Shown: positions 41,226 through 49,930 of the stretch, piece after piece | Layout: each line of letters opens with the position of its first letter | Numbering within the stretch: position 1 is the first letter of the stretch | The notes under the pieces: generated by a model | Told to the model about the DNA's origin: nothing | Seen by the model: the letters and a program-made list of their open reading frames with translations, nothing else | Databases searched by the model: none | Position numbers and translations under genes: made by a program | Assembly (NCBI RefSeq): GCF_024171815.1 | Contig: NZ_JAMTCJ010000004.1 | Coordinates: forward strand, 1-64,000 | Length of the DNA: 64,000 nucleotides | DNA from: Williamsia maris | GTDB lineage: Bacteria; Actinomycetota; Actinomycetes; Mycobacteriales; Mycobacteriaceae | Direction: 5' to 3'

Positions 41226-42239
41226 GTACCCCTTGCCGCGGAGGTAACTCGCCAGCGCGGTGATGGTGGCGGGGTTGCGCGGACTCTCGACCAGTGCGGC
41301 GTACGGGAACGAGATGAAGTTGCCATCGCGGACCGCGGTGGTGCCGGCCATCAGTGGCTGCGCCCGGAGCTGATTGATCTTGGCCTGGACGGTGTTGGCC
41401 GGGCCGGCGCCGTAGTCGACCACGACGATCACCTGCGGATCGTTCTGCGCGGCGGCCTCCCACGAGACCGACGTCCACGAGTCGTCGAGATCGTCGAACA
41501 CGTTCGTGCCGCCCGCCTCGGCGATGATCTGGTCCGGTGCGGCATTACGACCGGCGGTGAAGGGGGCGGGATCGGCGCTGTCGAACAGGAGGACGCGAGC
41601 GCGACGATCGGCGGCGGGTGCCTTCGCCGACGCGGCGGACACCTCGTCGCGGTAGCTCTTGACGAGGGCGGCGGCACGGTCCGGGACGTCGAAGATGGTC
41701 CCCAGGTTGTCGATGTCGTCGTAGAGCGCGTCGAGCGGCCGCTTGATGCCGCGCTTGGTGGTGCCGGGCTGCCGGCACGCCTCGGTCAGCTGGTACGGCG
41801 TCGCGCCGATGGTGCGGATCCAGTCGGGTGTCACGCCGGTGGACTCCTTGAACCCGTAGTTCCACCCGGCGAACACGAAGTCGGGGTCGGCATTCTGGAT
41901 CACCTCGCGGGTGAACGCGGTGCCCAGTGACCGCGTGGTCTCGAACTCCTGCCGCCATGGCGACGTCGCCAGATCACGTTCTTTGCCCTCGTAGGTGGTG
42001 TAGCCCACCATCCGATCCTGTAGGCCGAGCGCGAACATCATCTCGGTGATGCCGGTGTCGTTGGTCAGAGCGCGGCTCGGATTCGACGGCACCGACAGCG
42101 GCCCCGCGCAATTCGAGACCTCGACCTTCGCACCGGCGCTCGAGGACGTCGCGGCGTTCTCCACCTCAGCTCCACAGCCGCTGATCACGAGCGTTGCCAC
42201 GACGGCACACACCGCGGCACCGAGCATGGATGTCTTCAT
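41223..42239 (-). CDS. btuF: Vitamin B12-type ABC transporter substrate-binding lipoprotein
   Basis: A 338-aa lipoprotein (signal peptide MLGAAVCAVVATLVISGC with lipobox Cys about residue 21) of the periplasmic-binding fold type III (BtuF/FhuD). SNPSRALTNDTGITEMMFALGLQDRMVGYTTYEG opens the first lobe, and TVQAKINQLRAQPLMAGTTAVRDGNFISFPY lies in the second. Cobalamin as the cargo is inferred from the cobalamin riboswitch heading the operon; alone, a siderophore would be equally likely. ATG overlaps the ATPase stop (ATGA). Confidence 0.85.
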   Translation of the reverse strand: MKTSMLGAAVCAVVATLVISGCGAEVENAATSSSAGAKVEVSNCAGPLSVPSNPSRALTNDTGITEMMFALGLQDRMVGYTTYEGKERDLATSPWRQEFETTRSLGTAFTREVIQNADPDFVFAGWNYGFKESTGVTPDWIRTIGATPYQLTEACRQPGTTKRGIKRPLDALYDDIDNLGTIFDVPDRAAALVKSYRDEVSAASAKAPAADRRARVLLFDSADPAPFTAGRNAAPDQIIAEAGGTNVFDDLDDSWTSVSWEAAAQNDPQVIVVVDYGAGPANTVQAKINQLRAQPLMAGTTAVRDGNFISFPYAALVESPRNPATITALASYLRGKGY

Positions 42240-43030
42240 GGGTTGAGCCCTTCGTCGAAGATGACCTGCGGAACTGCGGTACGCGGATGGGGGACGACGT
42301 GACAGCCGATCCCGAACCACTTCTGGATGGCGGCGACGGTCAACACCTCGGCCGGCGTGCCGCGCAGCACGATTCGACCGTCGAACACGATGGCGAGATC
42401 GGTGCAGAACTGGGCGGCGACGTTCAGGTCATGCAGCGCCGCGATGACGGTGACGCCGCGGTCGCGTGCCGCACGCATCACGGCGTACTGATGCTTCACA
42501 TCGAGGTGGTTGGTCGGTTCGTCGAGTACCAGGATCGGGGTCTGTTGCGCGAACGCCCGGGCCACGAGGACGCGCTGCGCCTCACCGCCGGACAGTTCGC
42601 TGAACAACCGGTCACGAAGGTCGGTGGCCCCGGCGTCCTCCGCCGCCCGGGCGCAGATCTCTTCGTCGTCCGCCGACATCGACTGCAGCATGCGGACGTG
42701 GGGGAGCCGGCCCGTGCGGATGACCTCCGCGACGGTGAAATCGAGGAACATCGTCGAGGACTGGGTCAGCGCGGCGACCTGACGTGCGTTCTCCCGCAAC
42801 GAGCTCGCTCCCACGCGGCGACCGTTGATCGCTACGTCCCCGCTGGTCGGCGTCAACGCGCGGTACAGGCATCGCAGCACCGTCGACTTGCCGCTGCCAT
42901 TCGGTCCGATGAACCCGAAGAAGCGTCCCGTCTCCACCGACATCGTCAGGTCGTGCACGATCTGGGTACCGCCCAGGCGCACCGAGACATCGGAGTACTC
43001 GACGGCGGATCGGTGGTCGGAACGACTCAT
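42236..43030 (-). CDS. btuD: Vitamin B12-type ABC transporter ATP-binding protein
   Basis: A 264-aa FepC/BtuD-like ATPase: Walker A GPNGSGKST, Q-loop VAALTQSSTMFLDFTVAEVI, signature LSGGEAQRVLVARA, Walker B ILVLDEPTNHLD, switch His in IAALHDLNVAAQF. It starts within the permease stop (ATGG/TGA overlap of 4 nt). It powers import through the adjacent permease. Confidence 0.92.
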   Translation of the reverse strand: MSRSDHRSAVEYSDVSVRLGGTQIVHDLTMSVETGRFFGFIGPNGSGKSTVLRCLYRALTPTSGDVAINGRRVGASSLRENARQVAALTQSSTMFLDFTVAEVIRTGRLPHVRMLQSMSADDEEICARAAEDAGATDLRDRLFSELSGGEAQRVLVARAFAQQTPILVLDEPTNHLDVKHQYAVMRAARDRGVTVIAALHDLNVAAQFCTDLAIVFDGRIVLRGTPAEVLTVAAIQKWFGIGCHVVPHPRTAVPQVIFDEGLNP

Positions 43031-44067
43031 GGCGACACCGTCCGGGTCCGCCTGCGCATCAGCAGGATGAACGTCGGCACGCCGACGGCTGCGGTGATCG
43101 CTCCGATGGGCAGTTCGTAGGGCGGGACCAGTGTGCGCGAGATGATGTCGGCGACCACGACGAACAGCGCTCCGAGCAGCGGGCACAACACCAGCACGCG
43201 ACGGTGATCGGCGCCGACCAACAGCCGGGTGACGTGCGGCATGATCAGTCCGACGAAACCGATTGCCCCGCACACCGACACGATCACGCCGACGATGATC
43301 GCCGACGCCACGAACAGTCCGAGACGGAACCGGCCGGCGTCGATGCCGAGGCTCGCCGACACGTCGTCGCCCATCGACAGCGCGTCGAGGTGGCGGGCCA
43401 CGGCGACCGCGAGCACCGCGCCCACGACCGACACGACACCGACCAGCCAGACCGAATGCCAACTGGCCGCGGCAAGGCTCCCGAGCAGCCAGAACATGAC
43501 GCTGCGGGCCGCGTCACCGGCCGGGGCGAGGAACACCAGCACGGTCGTGATGGCCGAGAAGCCGTATCCCAGTGCGGTACCCATCAGGACGAGGCGCAGT
43601 GGTTCGAGTCCCGATGAGGTCCGGGCCAGCATGAACACGATGACGGTGGCCAACAATGCGCCGAGGAACGCCGCCGAGGGCAGCGCGTAGAGCCCCAAGC
43701 CGCCGAGAGCGCCGAACAGAACGACCGCGGTGGCGCCGACCGACGCGCCCGAGGAGATCCCGAGGATGTAGGGGTCGGCCAGGGCGTTGCGCACGACCGC
43801 CTGCACGATCACGCCGACCGTGCTGAGTCCGGCTCCGACGAAAATCGACGTGAGCACCCGGGGGAGTCGGGAATCGACGACGATCCGGTAGTCCGGGGCG
43901 TCTGCGCAGGTGATGGTGCCTCCGGACAGTTCGGCCCACAGGTAGCGCAGCGTGGCCGACGGGGCGATGTGCACACTGCCGACGACCAGTCCGAGAACCG
44001 AGGCACCGACCAGGGCCACCAAGGCGAGCACCACGAAGACGGCGAGGCGGCGTTGCTGGGTCTGCAC
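43027..44067 (-). CDS. btuC: Vitamin B12-type ABC transporter permease (FecCD family)
   Basis: A 346-aa membrane protein with about ten predicted helices. Family motifs are RLPRVLTSIFVGAGLSTVGVIVQ, NALADPYILGISSGASVGA, GFVGLIMPHVTRLLVGADHR and the C-terminal PPYELPIGAITAAVGVPTFILLM. GTG 44067 is chosen because GGAAAGG lies 7 nt upstream and fits the family length. First gene of the transporter operon, directly under the riboswitch. Confidence 0.92.
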   Translation of the reverse strand: MQTQQRRLAVFVVLALVALVGASVLGLVVGSVHIAPSATLRYLWAELSGGTITCADAPDYRIVVDSRLPRVLTSIFVGAGLSTVGVIVQAVVRNALADPYILGISSGASVGATAVVLFGALGGLGLYALPSAAFLGALLATVIVFMLARTSSGLEPLRLVLMGTALGYGFSAITTVLVFLAPAGDAARSVMFWLLGSLAAASWHSVWLVGVVSVVGAVLAVAVARHLDALSMGDDVSASLGIDAGRFRLGLFVASAIIVGVIVSVCGAIGFVGLIMPHVTRLLVGADHRRVLVLCPLLGALFVVVADIISRTLVPPYELPIGAITAAVGVPTFILLMRRRTRTVSP

Positions 44068-44074
44068 CGCGGGA

Positions 44075-44098
44075 CCTTTCCGTCGAACGCGGAAAAGG
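44075..44098 (-). promoter_or_regulatory. Hairpin masking the btuC ribosome binding site
   Basis: On the minus strand CCTTTTCCG and CGGAAAGG pair across CGTTCGA, with one bulged base, burying the GGAAAGG Shine-Dalgarno of btuC. This is a natural expression platform for translational shut-off when cobalamin is bound. Confidence 0.6.
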
Positions 44099-44184
44099 GG
44101 TGCAGGCAGCCATGAGTCGCTCACGCGCCGCACCGACCATGTCCCACGAGGTCGATGAGCGGTCGCGTCGGTCGACACGACCAA

Positions 44185-44365
44185 CGGCGGCAGGTCTTCG
44201 GACTCTCGGGCACGGCATCTGTGTCGATGCCACCTACCGGCGACTGCTTCCCGGCCCACGGCCAGTGCGTGTTGTCGCGTCGTTCCCGATCACCGCTGCG
44301 GGGCAGTTCCGGACTATCACCGGATTCCCTCTTACGGCGCTCCGATCGAACCTCCGACCAGAGCA
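44185..44365 (-). ncRNA. Cobalamin (adenosylcobalamin) riboswitch
   Basis: Reading the minus strand, the conserved blocks come in order: GGGAATCCGGTG then TCCGGAACTGCCCCGCAGCGG (44328-44290), GCACTGGCCGTGGGCCGGGAAG in the middle, and GAGAGTCCGAAGACCTGCC at the 3' end (44209-44190). These match the B12-box elements of cobalamin riboswitches. It ends about 118 nt before the btuC start. The 5' boundary is approximate. Together with the hairpin at 44075-44098 it fills most of the 355-nt gap between aarF-like and btuC. Confidence 0.9.
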
Positions 44366-44422
44366 CACCGACGTCGGGAGTGAACCTACATCACGAACGT
44401 GGCGACGCGGACCCCGTGACGG

Positions 44423-45814
44423 TCAGCGCGTGGGGGTGTCCTCGTTGAGCATGTTCTTCATGAACATGAACAGCTCTTTGTCGGTGAGCGCACGCCATTG
44501 CGGGGCAAGCAGTTTCATGTACTTCTCGACGTAGAGCAGTTGCTTGCCGACGAGCACGAGCTCCCGCGGGAGTTTGAGGTCATACGCCTTCGCCAGCGCG
44601 GCCAGCTGACCACCGAGCGCGGTATAGGACATCCCGCCGAGGTCTTTTCCGGCCAGGGGAGCGGTGAACCGACGCATGTCCTTGGCGCCCTCGCGGGTGC
44701 CACCGGGCTTGCGGACCGCACCGAGGGTGAACAGGGCGCGACCGGCTGCCTCGTAGTCGCTGCGCAGGAACAGGTCTCCGACGAGACGACGCATGATGCG
44801 GCGCGTACGCGCGTCGAATCGACCCACGATGCCGAAATCGATGAGGACCAACCGGCCCTTCTCGTCGACGAGAACGTTGCCGGCGTGGAGGTCGCCGTGA
44901 AAGGTGCCGCCGTGGAAAGCGGACTCGAGGAACGACAGCAACAGTGTGCGGACGATGTCGGTGCCGTCGTGTCCCGCCGCGCGGATGGCGCGGGCGTCGT
45001 CGATGCGCAGGGCGTCGACGTACTCCATCGTGAGCACCTCGCGGGTGGTGAACTCGTGATGCACCTTCGGTACACGGACCCGCTCGGCCAGCGGCGTGCC
45101 CGCCAGCCCGGCGACGAAATCGTCCATGGCCCGCGCCTCGTTGCGGAAATCGACCTCCGCGGCCAGACCGGTGGCGAAGTCGTCGACCACATCCGACGCA
45201 CTGAGCATGCGGCCGTACGGCGAGAGCTCGACGAGCTGGGCGACCCGCTCGAGGATGGCGACATCCGCGGCCAGCCGTGTCGTGATCCCGGGGCGCTGCA
45301 CCTTGACCACGACCCGCTCGCCGGTGTGCAGCGTCGCGGTGTGCACCTGCGCGATGGAGGCGGACGCGATCGGCGCCGGGTCGAAGTCGGCGAAGACCTC
45401 CGACGGCGATGCGCCGAGCGCATCGGTGAGGACGGCCTCGATGACCTCCGGTGAGGCGGGGGCCACCCGGTCGAGAAGGGTCTCGAACTCACGCGAGAGG
45501 GTCGGGGTGAACACACCGGGGCTGGACGCGATGAGCTGCCCGAGCTTCACATAGGTCGGACCGAGGCGCTCGAACACGTCGCGGACCTCGCGGGCCGCGC
45601 GCGGCGCCGCCGACTGCGACGGACGGTAGCCGACCGCGAACTCGGTGACCCCACGCGCGATCTGGAAGGCGGTCGCACCCACGCGCCGGACCTCGGCCAC
45701 CGGTGACACGTGCGGCAGCCGGGCCGGCTCGGCGAGTGCGCCGTGGGCCACCTCGATCGCACTGGTGTCTGCGTCGGCGCTGGTCGGAACGGGTTCGGGC
45801 AACGGTGAGGTCAT
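44423..45814 (-). CDS. ABC1/UbiB-family atypical kinase
   Basis: A 463-aa AarF/UbiB-like protein kinase-like ATPase. KLGQLIASSPGVF is the KxGQ motif, ASIAQVHTATL the AAAS-like loop, and VVVKVQRPGI holds the Lys. FHGDLHAGNVLV and VLIDFGIVG are the catalytic and metal loops. Soluble, without a C-terminal membrane helix. In organisms with menaquinone its role is unsettled. ATG 45814 is selected as the first codon after the divergent region; the Shine-Dalgarno sequence is weak, so a leaderless message is possible. Confidence 0.88.
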   Translation of the reverse strand: MTSPLPEPVPTSADADTSAIEVAHGALAEPARLPHVSPVAEVRRVGATAFQIARGVTEFAVGYRPSQSAAPRAAREVRDVFERLGPTYVKLGQLIASSPGVFTPTLSREFETLLDRVAPASPEVIEAVLTDALGASPSEVFADFDPAPIASASIAQVHTATLHTGERVVVKVQRPGITTRLAADVAILERVAQLVELSPYGRMLSASDVVDDFATGLAAEVDFRNEARAMDDFVAGLAGTPLAERVRVPKVHHEFTTREVLTMEYVDALRIDDARAIRAAGHDGTDIVRTLLLSFLESAFHGGTFHGDLHAGNVLVDEKGRLVLIDFGIVGRFDARTRRIMRRLVGDLFLRSDYEAAGRALFTLGAVRKPGGTREGAKDMRRFTAPLAGKDLGGMSYTALGGQLAALAKAYDLKLPRELVLVGKQLLYVEKYMKLLAPQWRALTDKELFMFMKNMLNEDTPTR

Positions 45815-45969
45815 CTTCTCGGGTCGCGTCGGGGACAGATGGAGTCGTCCGAACGTACGGACGCATCGACCGATGCTTCCGCTGAACGCAGCATCCGTCA
45901 AACGGCTCGGCGACTTTTGTGATCGATTCGAGCGACTCGACGGCACGTGAAGGATCCGACACAGGAAAG

Positions 45970-46794
45970 ATGGCCCGTATGCCGATTCTGAACAAGGACA
46001 CGACCGTGTGCATCTCGCTGTCGGGCAGGCCCTCGAACATCGGGACCCGTTTCCACAACTTCCTGTACGAGGAACTCGGTCTGGATTTCGTCTACAAGGC
46101 GTTCGCCACGGACGACATCGAGGGCGCCATCCGCGGGGTGCGGGCACTCGGATTTCGCGGTTGCTCGGTGTCGATGCCGTTCAAAGAGGCGGTGATCGCC
46201 CTCGTCGACGACATCGAACCCTCGGCGGCGGCGATCGAGTCGGTGAACACCATCGTCAACGACGGCGGACGGCTCACAGCGTCGAACACCGACTTCGAGG
46301 CGGTGGCGACACTCATCGACGACCACGAGCTGGACACCGCGCTGCCCGTCCTCGTCCGCGGATCGGGCGGGATGGCCAAAGCCGTCGTCGCGGCGTTCCG
46401 CCACGCCGGCTTCGACGACCTCGCCGTACTGGCCCGCAACGAGGCCGCCGGTTCGGCCCTGGCCGAGAAATACGGGTACCGGTGGTCCTCGGAAGAACCG
46501 GCTCCCGGTCCCGGGGTCATCGTCAACGTCACGCCTGTGGGCATGAGCGGCCCCGATGCCGACGAACTCGCGTTCTCCGCAGATCAGGTCCGAGCCGCCG
46601 ATGTCGTGTTCGACGTCGTCGCGTTCCCGGCGGAGACGCCGCTCATCCTCGAGGCGCGCGCCGCACGTAAACCGGTGATCACCGGTGCCGACGTCATCGC
46701 TCTGCAGGCCGCTCGTCAGTTCGAGCGCTACACCGGTGCGTCGATCACCCCGGATCAGATCGCCCGCGCGTCCGAGTTCTCGCGTGCGGAGTGA
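45970..46794 (+). CDS. Shikimate 5-dehydrogenase-like oxidoreductase
   Basis: A 274-aa AroE-fold enzyme. ISLSGRPSNIGTRFHNFLYEELG is the substrate side; VSMPFKEAVI holds the catalytic Lys. NTDFEAV replaces the canonical NTDG, and VLVRGSGGMAKAVVAAFRHAG is the NADP-binding motif. Changes at the substrate loops point to a shikimate-dehydrogenase-like paralogue rather than the pathway enzyme. ATG 45970 has AGGAAAG just upstream. It heads a possible plus-strand group with the LLM and aldo/keto reductases. Confidence 0.83.
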   Translation: MARMPILNKDTTVCISLSGRPSNIGTRFHNFLYEELGLDFVYKAFATDDIEGAIRGVRALGFRGCSVSMPFKEAVIALVDDIEPSAAAIESVNTIVNDGGRLTASNTDFEAVATLIDDHELDTALPVLVRGSGGMAKAVVAAFRHAGFDDLAVLARNEAAGSALAEKYGYRWSSEEPAPGPGVIVNVTPVGMSGPDADELAFSADQVRAADVVFDVVAFPAETPLILEARAARKPVITGADVIALQAARQFERYTGASITPDQIARASEFSRAE

Positions 46795-46823
46795 CCGCGT
46801 GATCATCATCGAGAGGAACAGCC

Positions 46824-47840
46824 ATGCCGCGTAGGGGTGAGCCGCTGACCAAGCTGGGCTTCCTGACCATCGGACGGTTCGACGAGGCGTCACCGCGTGC
46901 CGGGCATCTCGAGACGATCGAGGTGATCCAGCGGGCCGAGGACCTCGGCTTCGACAGCGTGTGGTTGCGCGACCGTCATCTACAGTTCGGGATCTCGTCT
47001 CCGGTGGCGGTGATGGCCGCCGCGGCCATGAAGACCAGTCGGATCGAGCTGGGGACCGCGGTCATCCCGCTGGGGTTGGAGAACCCCTTCCGCTTGGCCG
47101 AGGACCTCGCAACCGTGGACCTCCTGTCCGACGGTCGCGTCAATCCCGGCGTCTCGGTGGGCACACCGATGCGTTACGACGACTATAAGACGGCGCTCTA
47201 TCCCGACACCCACGACGTCGAGGACTTCTCGAAGGAGCGCGTCGTGCGGTTGCTGAGCTGCCTGCGCGGCGATCCGGTCAGTCCGTTCGAGGGAACGGTC
47301 GGCATCGAGAACTTCTCGCGTCGGGTGCAACCGCACTCACCCGGCCTGGTCGACCGGGTCTGGTACGGGGGTGGTCTGAGTTCGGCGATCTGGGCCGGAC
47401 AACAGCAGCTGAACTACCTGACGTCGTCGGTGGTCACCACCGAGGGAAGCGACTCCGTCGACTTCGCGACCATCCAGGGCGAGCAGATCGATGCCTACCT
47501 CGCCAATCATCCGGATCCGTCCCGAGCACGCGTCTCGCAGGGATTGGTCGTGATCCCCACCGACACCGCGACACCCGATCAGGTCCGGCGCTACCAGGAT
47601 TACGCCGAGTCCCGTTTCGAGCGGACGCTCACCCCGCAGGGCCCGCGCAAGATGCTCTTCGCGCCCGACCTCGTCGGGCCGTCCGACGAGCTCGCCGAGA
47701 AGCTCTACGCCCACGCGGGCTTTCAACGCGCCTCGGAAGTCGCCTTCGCGCTGCCGTTCTCGTTCGAACCGGACGACTACATCCAGATCATCTCCGACAT
47801 GGCCACCCACCTCGGGCCGGCCCTCGGTTGGACACCCTGA
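46824..47840 (+). CDS. Luciferase-like (LLM class) flavin oxidoreductase
   Basis: A 338-aa TIM-barrel oxidoreductase of the bacterial luciferase family using FMN or F420. LGFDSVWLRDRHL and RIELGTAVIPLGLENPFRLAEDLATVD (split family blocks) and LSDGRVNPGVSVGTP are typical. The cofactor choice is not clear from sequence. GAGAGGA 7-8 nt before the ATG. Followed after 14 nt by an aldo/keto reductase, suggesting a short redox operon. Confidence 0.85.
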   Translation: MPRRGEPLTKLGFLTIGRFDEASPRAGHLETIEVIQRAEDLGFDSVWLRDRHLQFGISSPVAVMAAAAMKTSRIELGTAVIPLGLENPFRLAEDLATVDLLSDGRVNPGVSVGTPMRYDDYKTALYPDTHDVEDFSKERVVRLLSCLRGDPVSPFEGTVGIENFSRRVQPHSPGLVDRVWYGGGLSSAIWAGQQQLNYLTSSVVTTEGSDSVDFATIQGEQIDAYLANHPDPSRARVSQGLVVIPTDTATPDQVRRYQDYAESRFERTLTPQGPRKMLFAPDLVGPSDELAEKLYAHAGFQRASEVAFALPFSFEPDDYIQIISDMATHLGPALGWTP

Positions 47841-47854
47841 AAGGAATCGAGACC

Positions 47855-48826
47855 ATGGACTACGTGAATTTGGGGTCGAGCGGACTGCGTGTGTCGCAGA
47901 TCTGCCTGGGCTGTATGACGTTCGGTCAGCCCGACCGTGGAGCGCACGAGTGGACGCTCACCGAGGACGACTCGCGGCCGATCATCAAGCATGCGATCGA
48001 TGCGGGCATCAACTTCTTCGACACCGCCAACTCGTACTCCGCCGGGTCGAGCGAGGAGATCGTCGGTCGGGCGCTGAAGAGTTTCGTCAGCCGCGACGAC
48101 GTCGTCATCGCCACCAAGGTGTTCCACAACGGCCGCCCGTCGCCGTACGAGGTCGGTCTGTCGCGCAAGGCGATCATGGCCGAGGTCGATGCCAGCCTGC
48201 AGCGCCTCGGCACCGACTACATCGACCTGTACCAAACCCACCGCTGGGACTACACGACCCCGATCGCGGAGACGATGGAGGCACTGCACGACGTGGTCAA
48301 GGCCGGAAAGGTCCGCTACATCGGGGCCTCGTCGATGTACGCGTGGCAGTTCTCCAAGGCGCAATACACCGCCGAGGCCAACGGCTGGACGAAGTTCGTC
48401 TCGATGCAAGACCACTACAACCTCCTGTACCGCGAGGAGGAGCGTGAAATGCATCCCCTGTGCGCTGATCAGGGCGTCGGGGTCATCCCGTGGAGTCCGC
48501 TGGCGCGCGGTCGTCTGACCCGCGACTGGGACACGACCACCAAGCGCAGCGACACCGACAAGTTCGGGGCCACCCTGTACAACGACGATGACCGTCGCAC
48601 CGTCGAGGCCGTCACCGAGATCGCCGAGTCACACGGCGTCCCGCGCGCACAGATCGCGCTGTCCTGGGTGCTGAACAAGCCGATCGTCACCGCGCCGATC
48701 ATCGGTGCGAGCAAGGTCGGTCACATCGACGACGCGGTCGCCGCGACATCTGTGACACTCACCGACGACGAGCTGCAGACTCTCGAGAAGCACTACCGGC
48801 CACGACCGATCGTCGGCTTCGCGTAG
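47855..48826 (+). CDS. Aldo/keto reductase
   Basis: A 323-aa NADPH-dependent carbonyl reductase of the YdhF/AKR11-14 type. The tetrad is visible: Asp and Tyr in NFFDTANSYSAGSSEEIVG, Lys in DDVVIATKVF, His in YIDLYQTHRWD. The NADPH loop is ITAPIIGASKVGHIDDAV-like (IVTAPIIGASKVGH). ATG 47855 with AAGGA upstream is chosen over an in-frame TTG inside the previous gene. Substrate unknown. Confidence 0.9.
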   Translation: MDYVNLGSSGLRVSQICLGCMTFGQPDRGAHEWTLTEDDSRPIIKHAIDAGINFFDTANSYSAGSSEEIVGRALKSFVSRDDVVIATKVFHNGRPSPYEVGLSRKAIMAEVDASLQRLGTDYIDLYQTHRWDYTTPIAETMEALHDVVKAGKVRYIGASSMYAWQFSKAQYTAEANGWTKFVSMQDHYNLLYREEEREMHPLCADQGVGVIPWSPLARGRLTRDWDTTTKRSDTDKFGATLYNDDDRRTVEAVTEIAESHGVPRAQIALSWVLNKPIVTAPIIGASKVGHIDDAVAATSVTLTDDELQTLEKHYRPRPIVGFA

Positions 48827-48832
48827 TCGCGA

Positions 48833-49852
48833 TCAGGCGGGGCAGCTGCTCGCCCGGGCCGTCGCATTGCGGACGACCCGGGCGAACGCACCGTCGCCGG
48901 GCAGGGTCCACGACGGGCCGACGAAGCTGCGGCAGGCGGCCGGGTCGCCGGTGACGAACCGTAGGAACTGCACCGCGACACCGGTCAACGGATAGGTGGT
49001 CAGCGGGTTGACCACACCGAGGTGCGGCGCACCCCGGGCGACGACGAACCACGCCGGAGCCCCGGTGATCGGGCCGTAGACGATCGGCTCGATCCGTCCG
49101 GGGTTCGACGCCCGATCAGCGGTGCCGGTGGCGATCAGTGTGGGCGTACGCACCGGGGTGGGGACGGTGTACACGTCCGGCGCCAGGGCCAGCACGCCGA
49201 CGAGCCGGACCGCGGCCGGGACGTCGAATGCCGGTGGTACCGGCACCCCGTTCGTCGCATTCGCGATCCCGGCCACCTCGATGGCCTTGGTCGCACCGGA
49301 TGAATGCCCAGCCAGCACAACCCTTCTGAGGTCCATCCGTCCGAAAAGGGGCGAGGTGCGATCACCGTTCACGGCGACCGCCCGCCGGAGGCCCAGGAAT
49401 CCGCTCTCCGGCGCTAGCTCGGTGCCCTTGTACGAGATCGCGACCACGAATCCGTAACTGGCCCAGTGCCGCGCGAGCGGTGCGAAGTACCCCGGATTCG
49501 CACGGCTGCCGGGAACGAACACCACCAGGGGTCGCTGACCGGTCGCGGTCGGGTAGTAGAAGTCGACCCCGGTGTCGGGGCCGCGTCCGATCGGTGCCGC
49601 CGACGTGCACTGCAGCGGCGTGAACGCACCCTGCCTGCGCGCGTCGGCGTTCTGCGCATCCGCCTCCGGCCCCACACATCGCGTGACCTGCGCGGTCGCC
49701 GACACCGCGTACGGTCCGGGCCCGCTCAGGCCGGCGTTCAGTGCGCCCTCGGCACGAGGAGCCGGCGCAGCTGTAGCCGTCGTCGCGACACCGGTCGAGA
49801 TCAGAGCCACCGCGAACACCACAGCCATCACCTTGGCCACCACCGCAACCAC
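48833..49852 (-). CDS. Secreted alpha/beta hydrolase (cutinase/lipase-like)
   Basis: About 339 aa with a cleavable signal peptide (VMAVVFAVALISTGVATTATAAPAP). VDFYYPTATGQRPLVVFVPGSRANPGYFAPLARHWASYGF opens the fold; the nucleophile elbow is LAGHSSGATKAI, the acid is probably in ATGTADRASNP, and the His in GAPHLGVVN. Similar to chlorophyllase/PET-hydrolase-like secreted esterases. Several in-frame GTG codons (49852, 49843, 49840) are possible starts. Cys pair near the C terminus (CRSF, SSCPA) may form a disulphide. Confidence 0.82.
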   Translation of the reverse strand: MVAVVAKVMAVVFAVALISTGVATTATAAPAPRAEGALNAGLSGPGPYAVSATAQVTRCVGPEADAQNADARRQGAFTPLQCTSAAPIGRGPDTGVDFYYPTATGQRPLVVFVPGSRANPGYFAPLARHWASYGFVVAISYKGTELAPESGFLGLRRAVAVNGDRTSPLFGRMDLRRVVLAGHSSGATKAIEVAGIANATNGVPVPPAFDVPAAVRLVGVLALAPDVYTVPTPVRTPTLIATGTADRASNPGRIEPIVYGPITGAPAWFVVARGAPHLGVVNPLTTYPLTGVAVQFLRFVTGDPAACRSFVGPSWTLPGDGAFARVVRNATARASSCPA

Positions 49853-49930
49853 GCTCCCGTCCCGACCGCCGATTTTCTTTCGCCAACCGTACGTCCAGGT
49901 CGGTGAACCCGATACTCGAGCGACCTCGAC

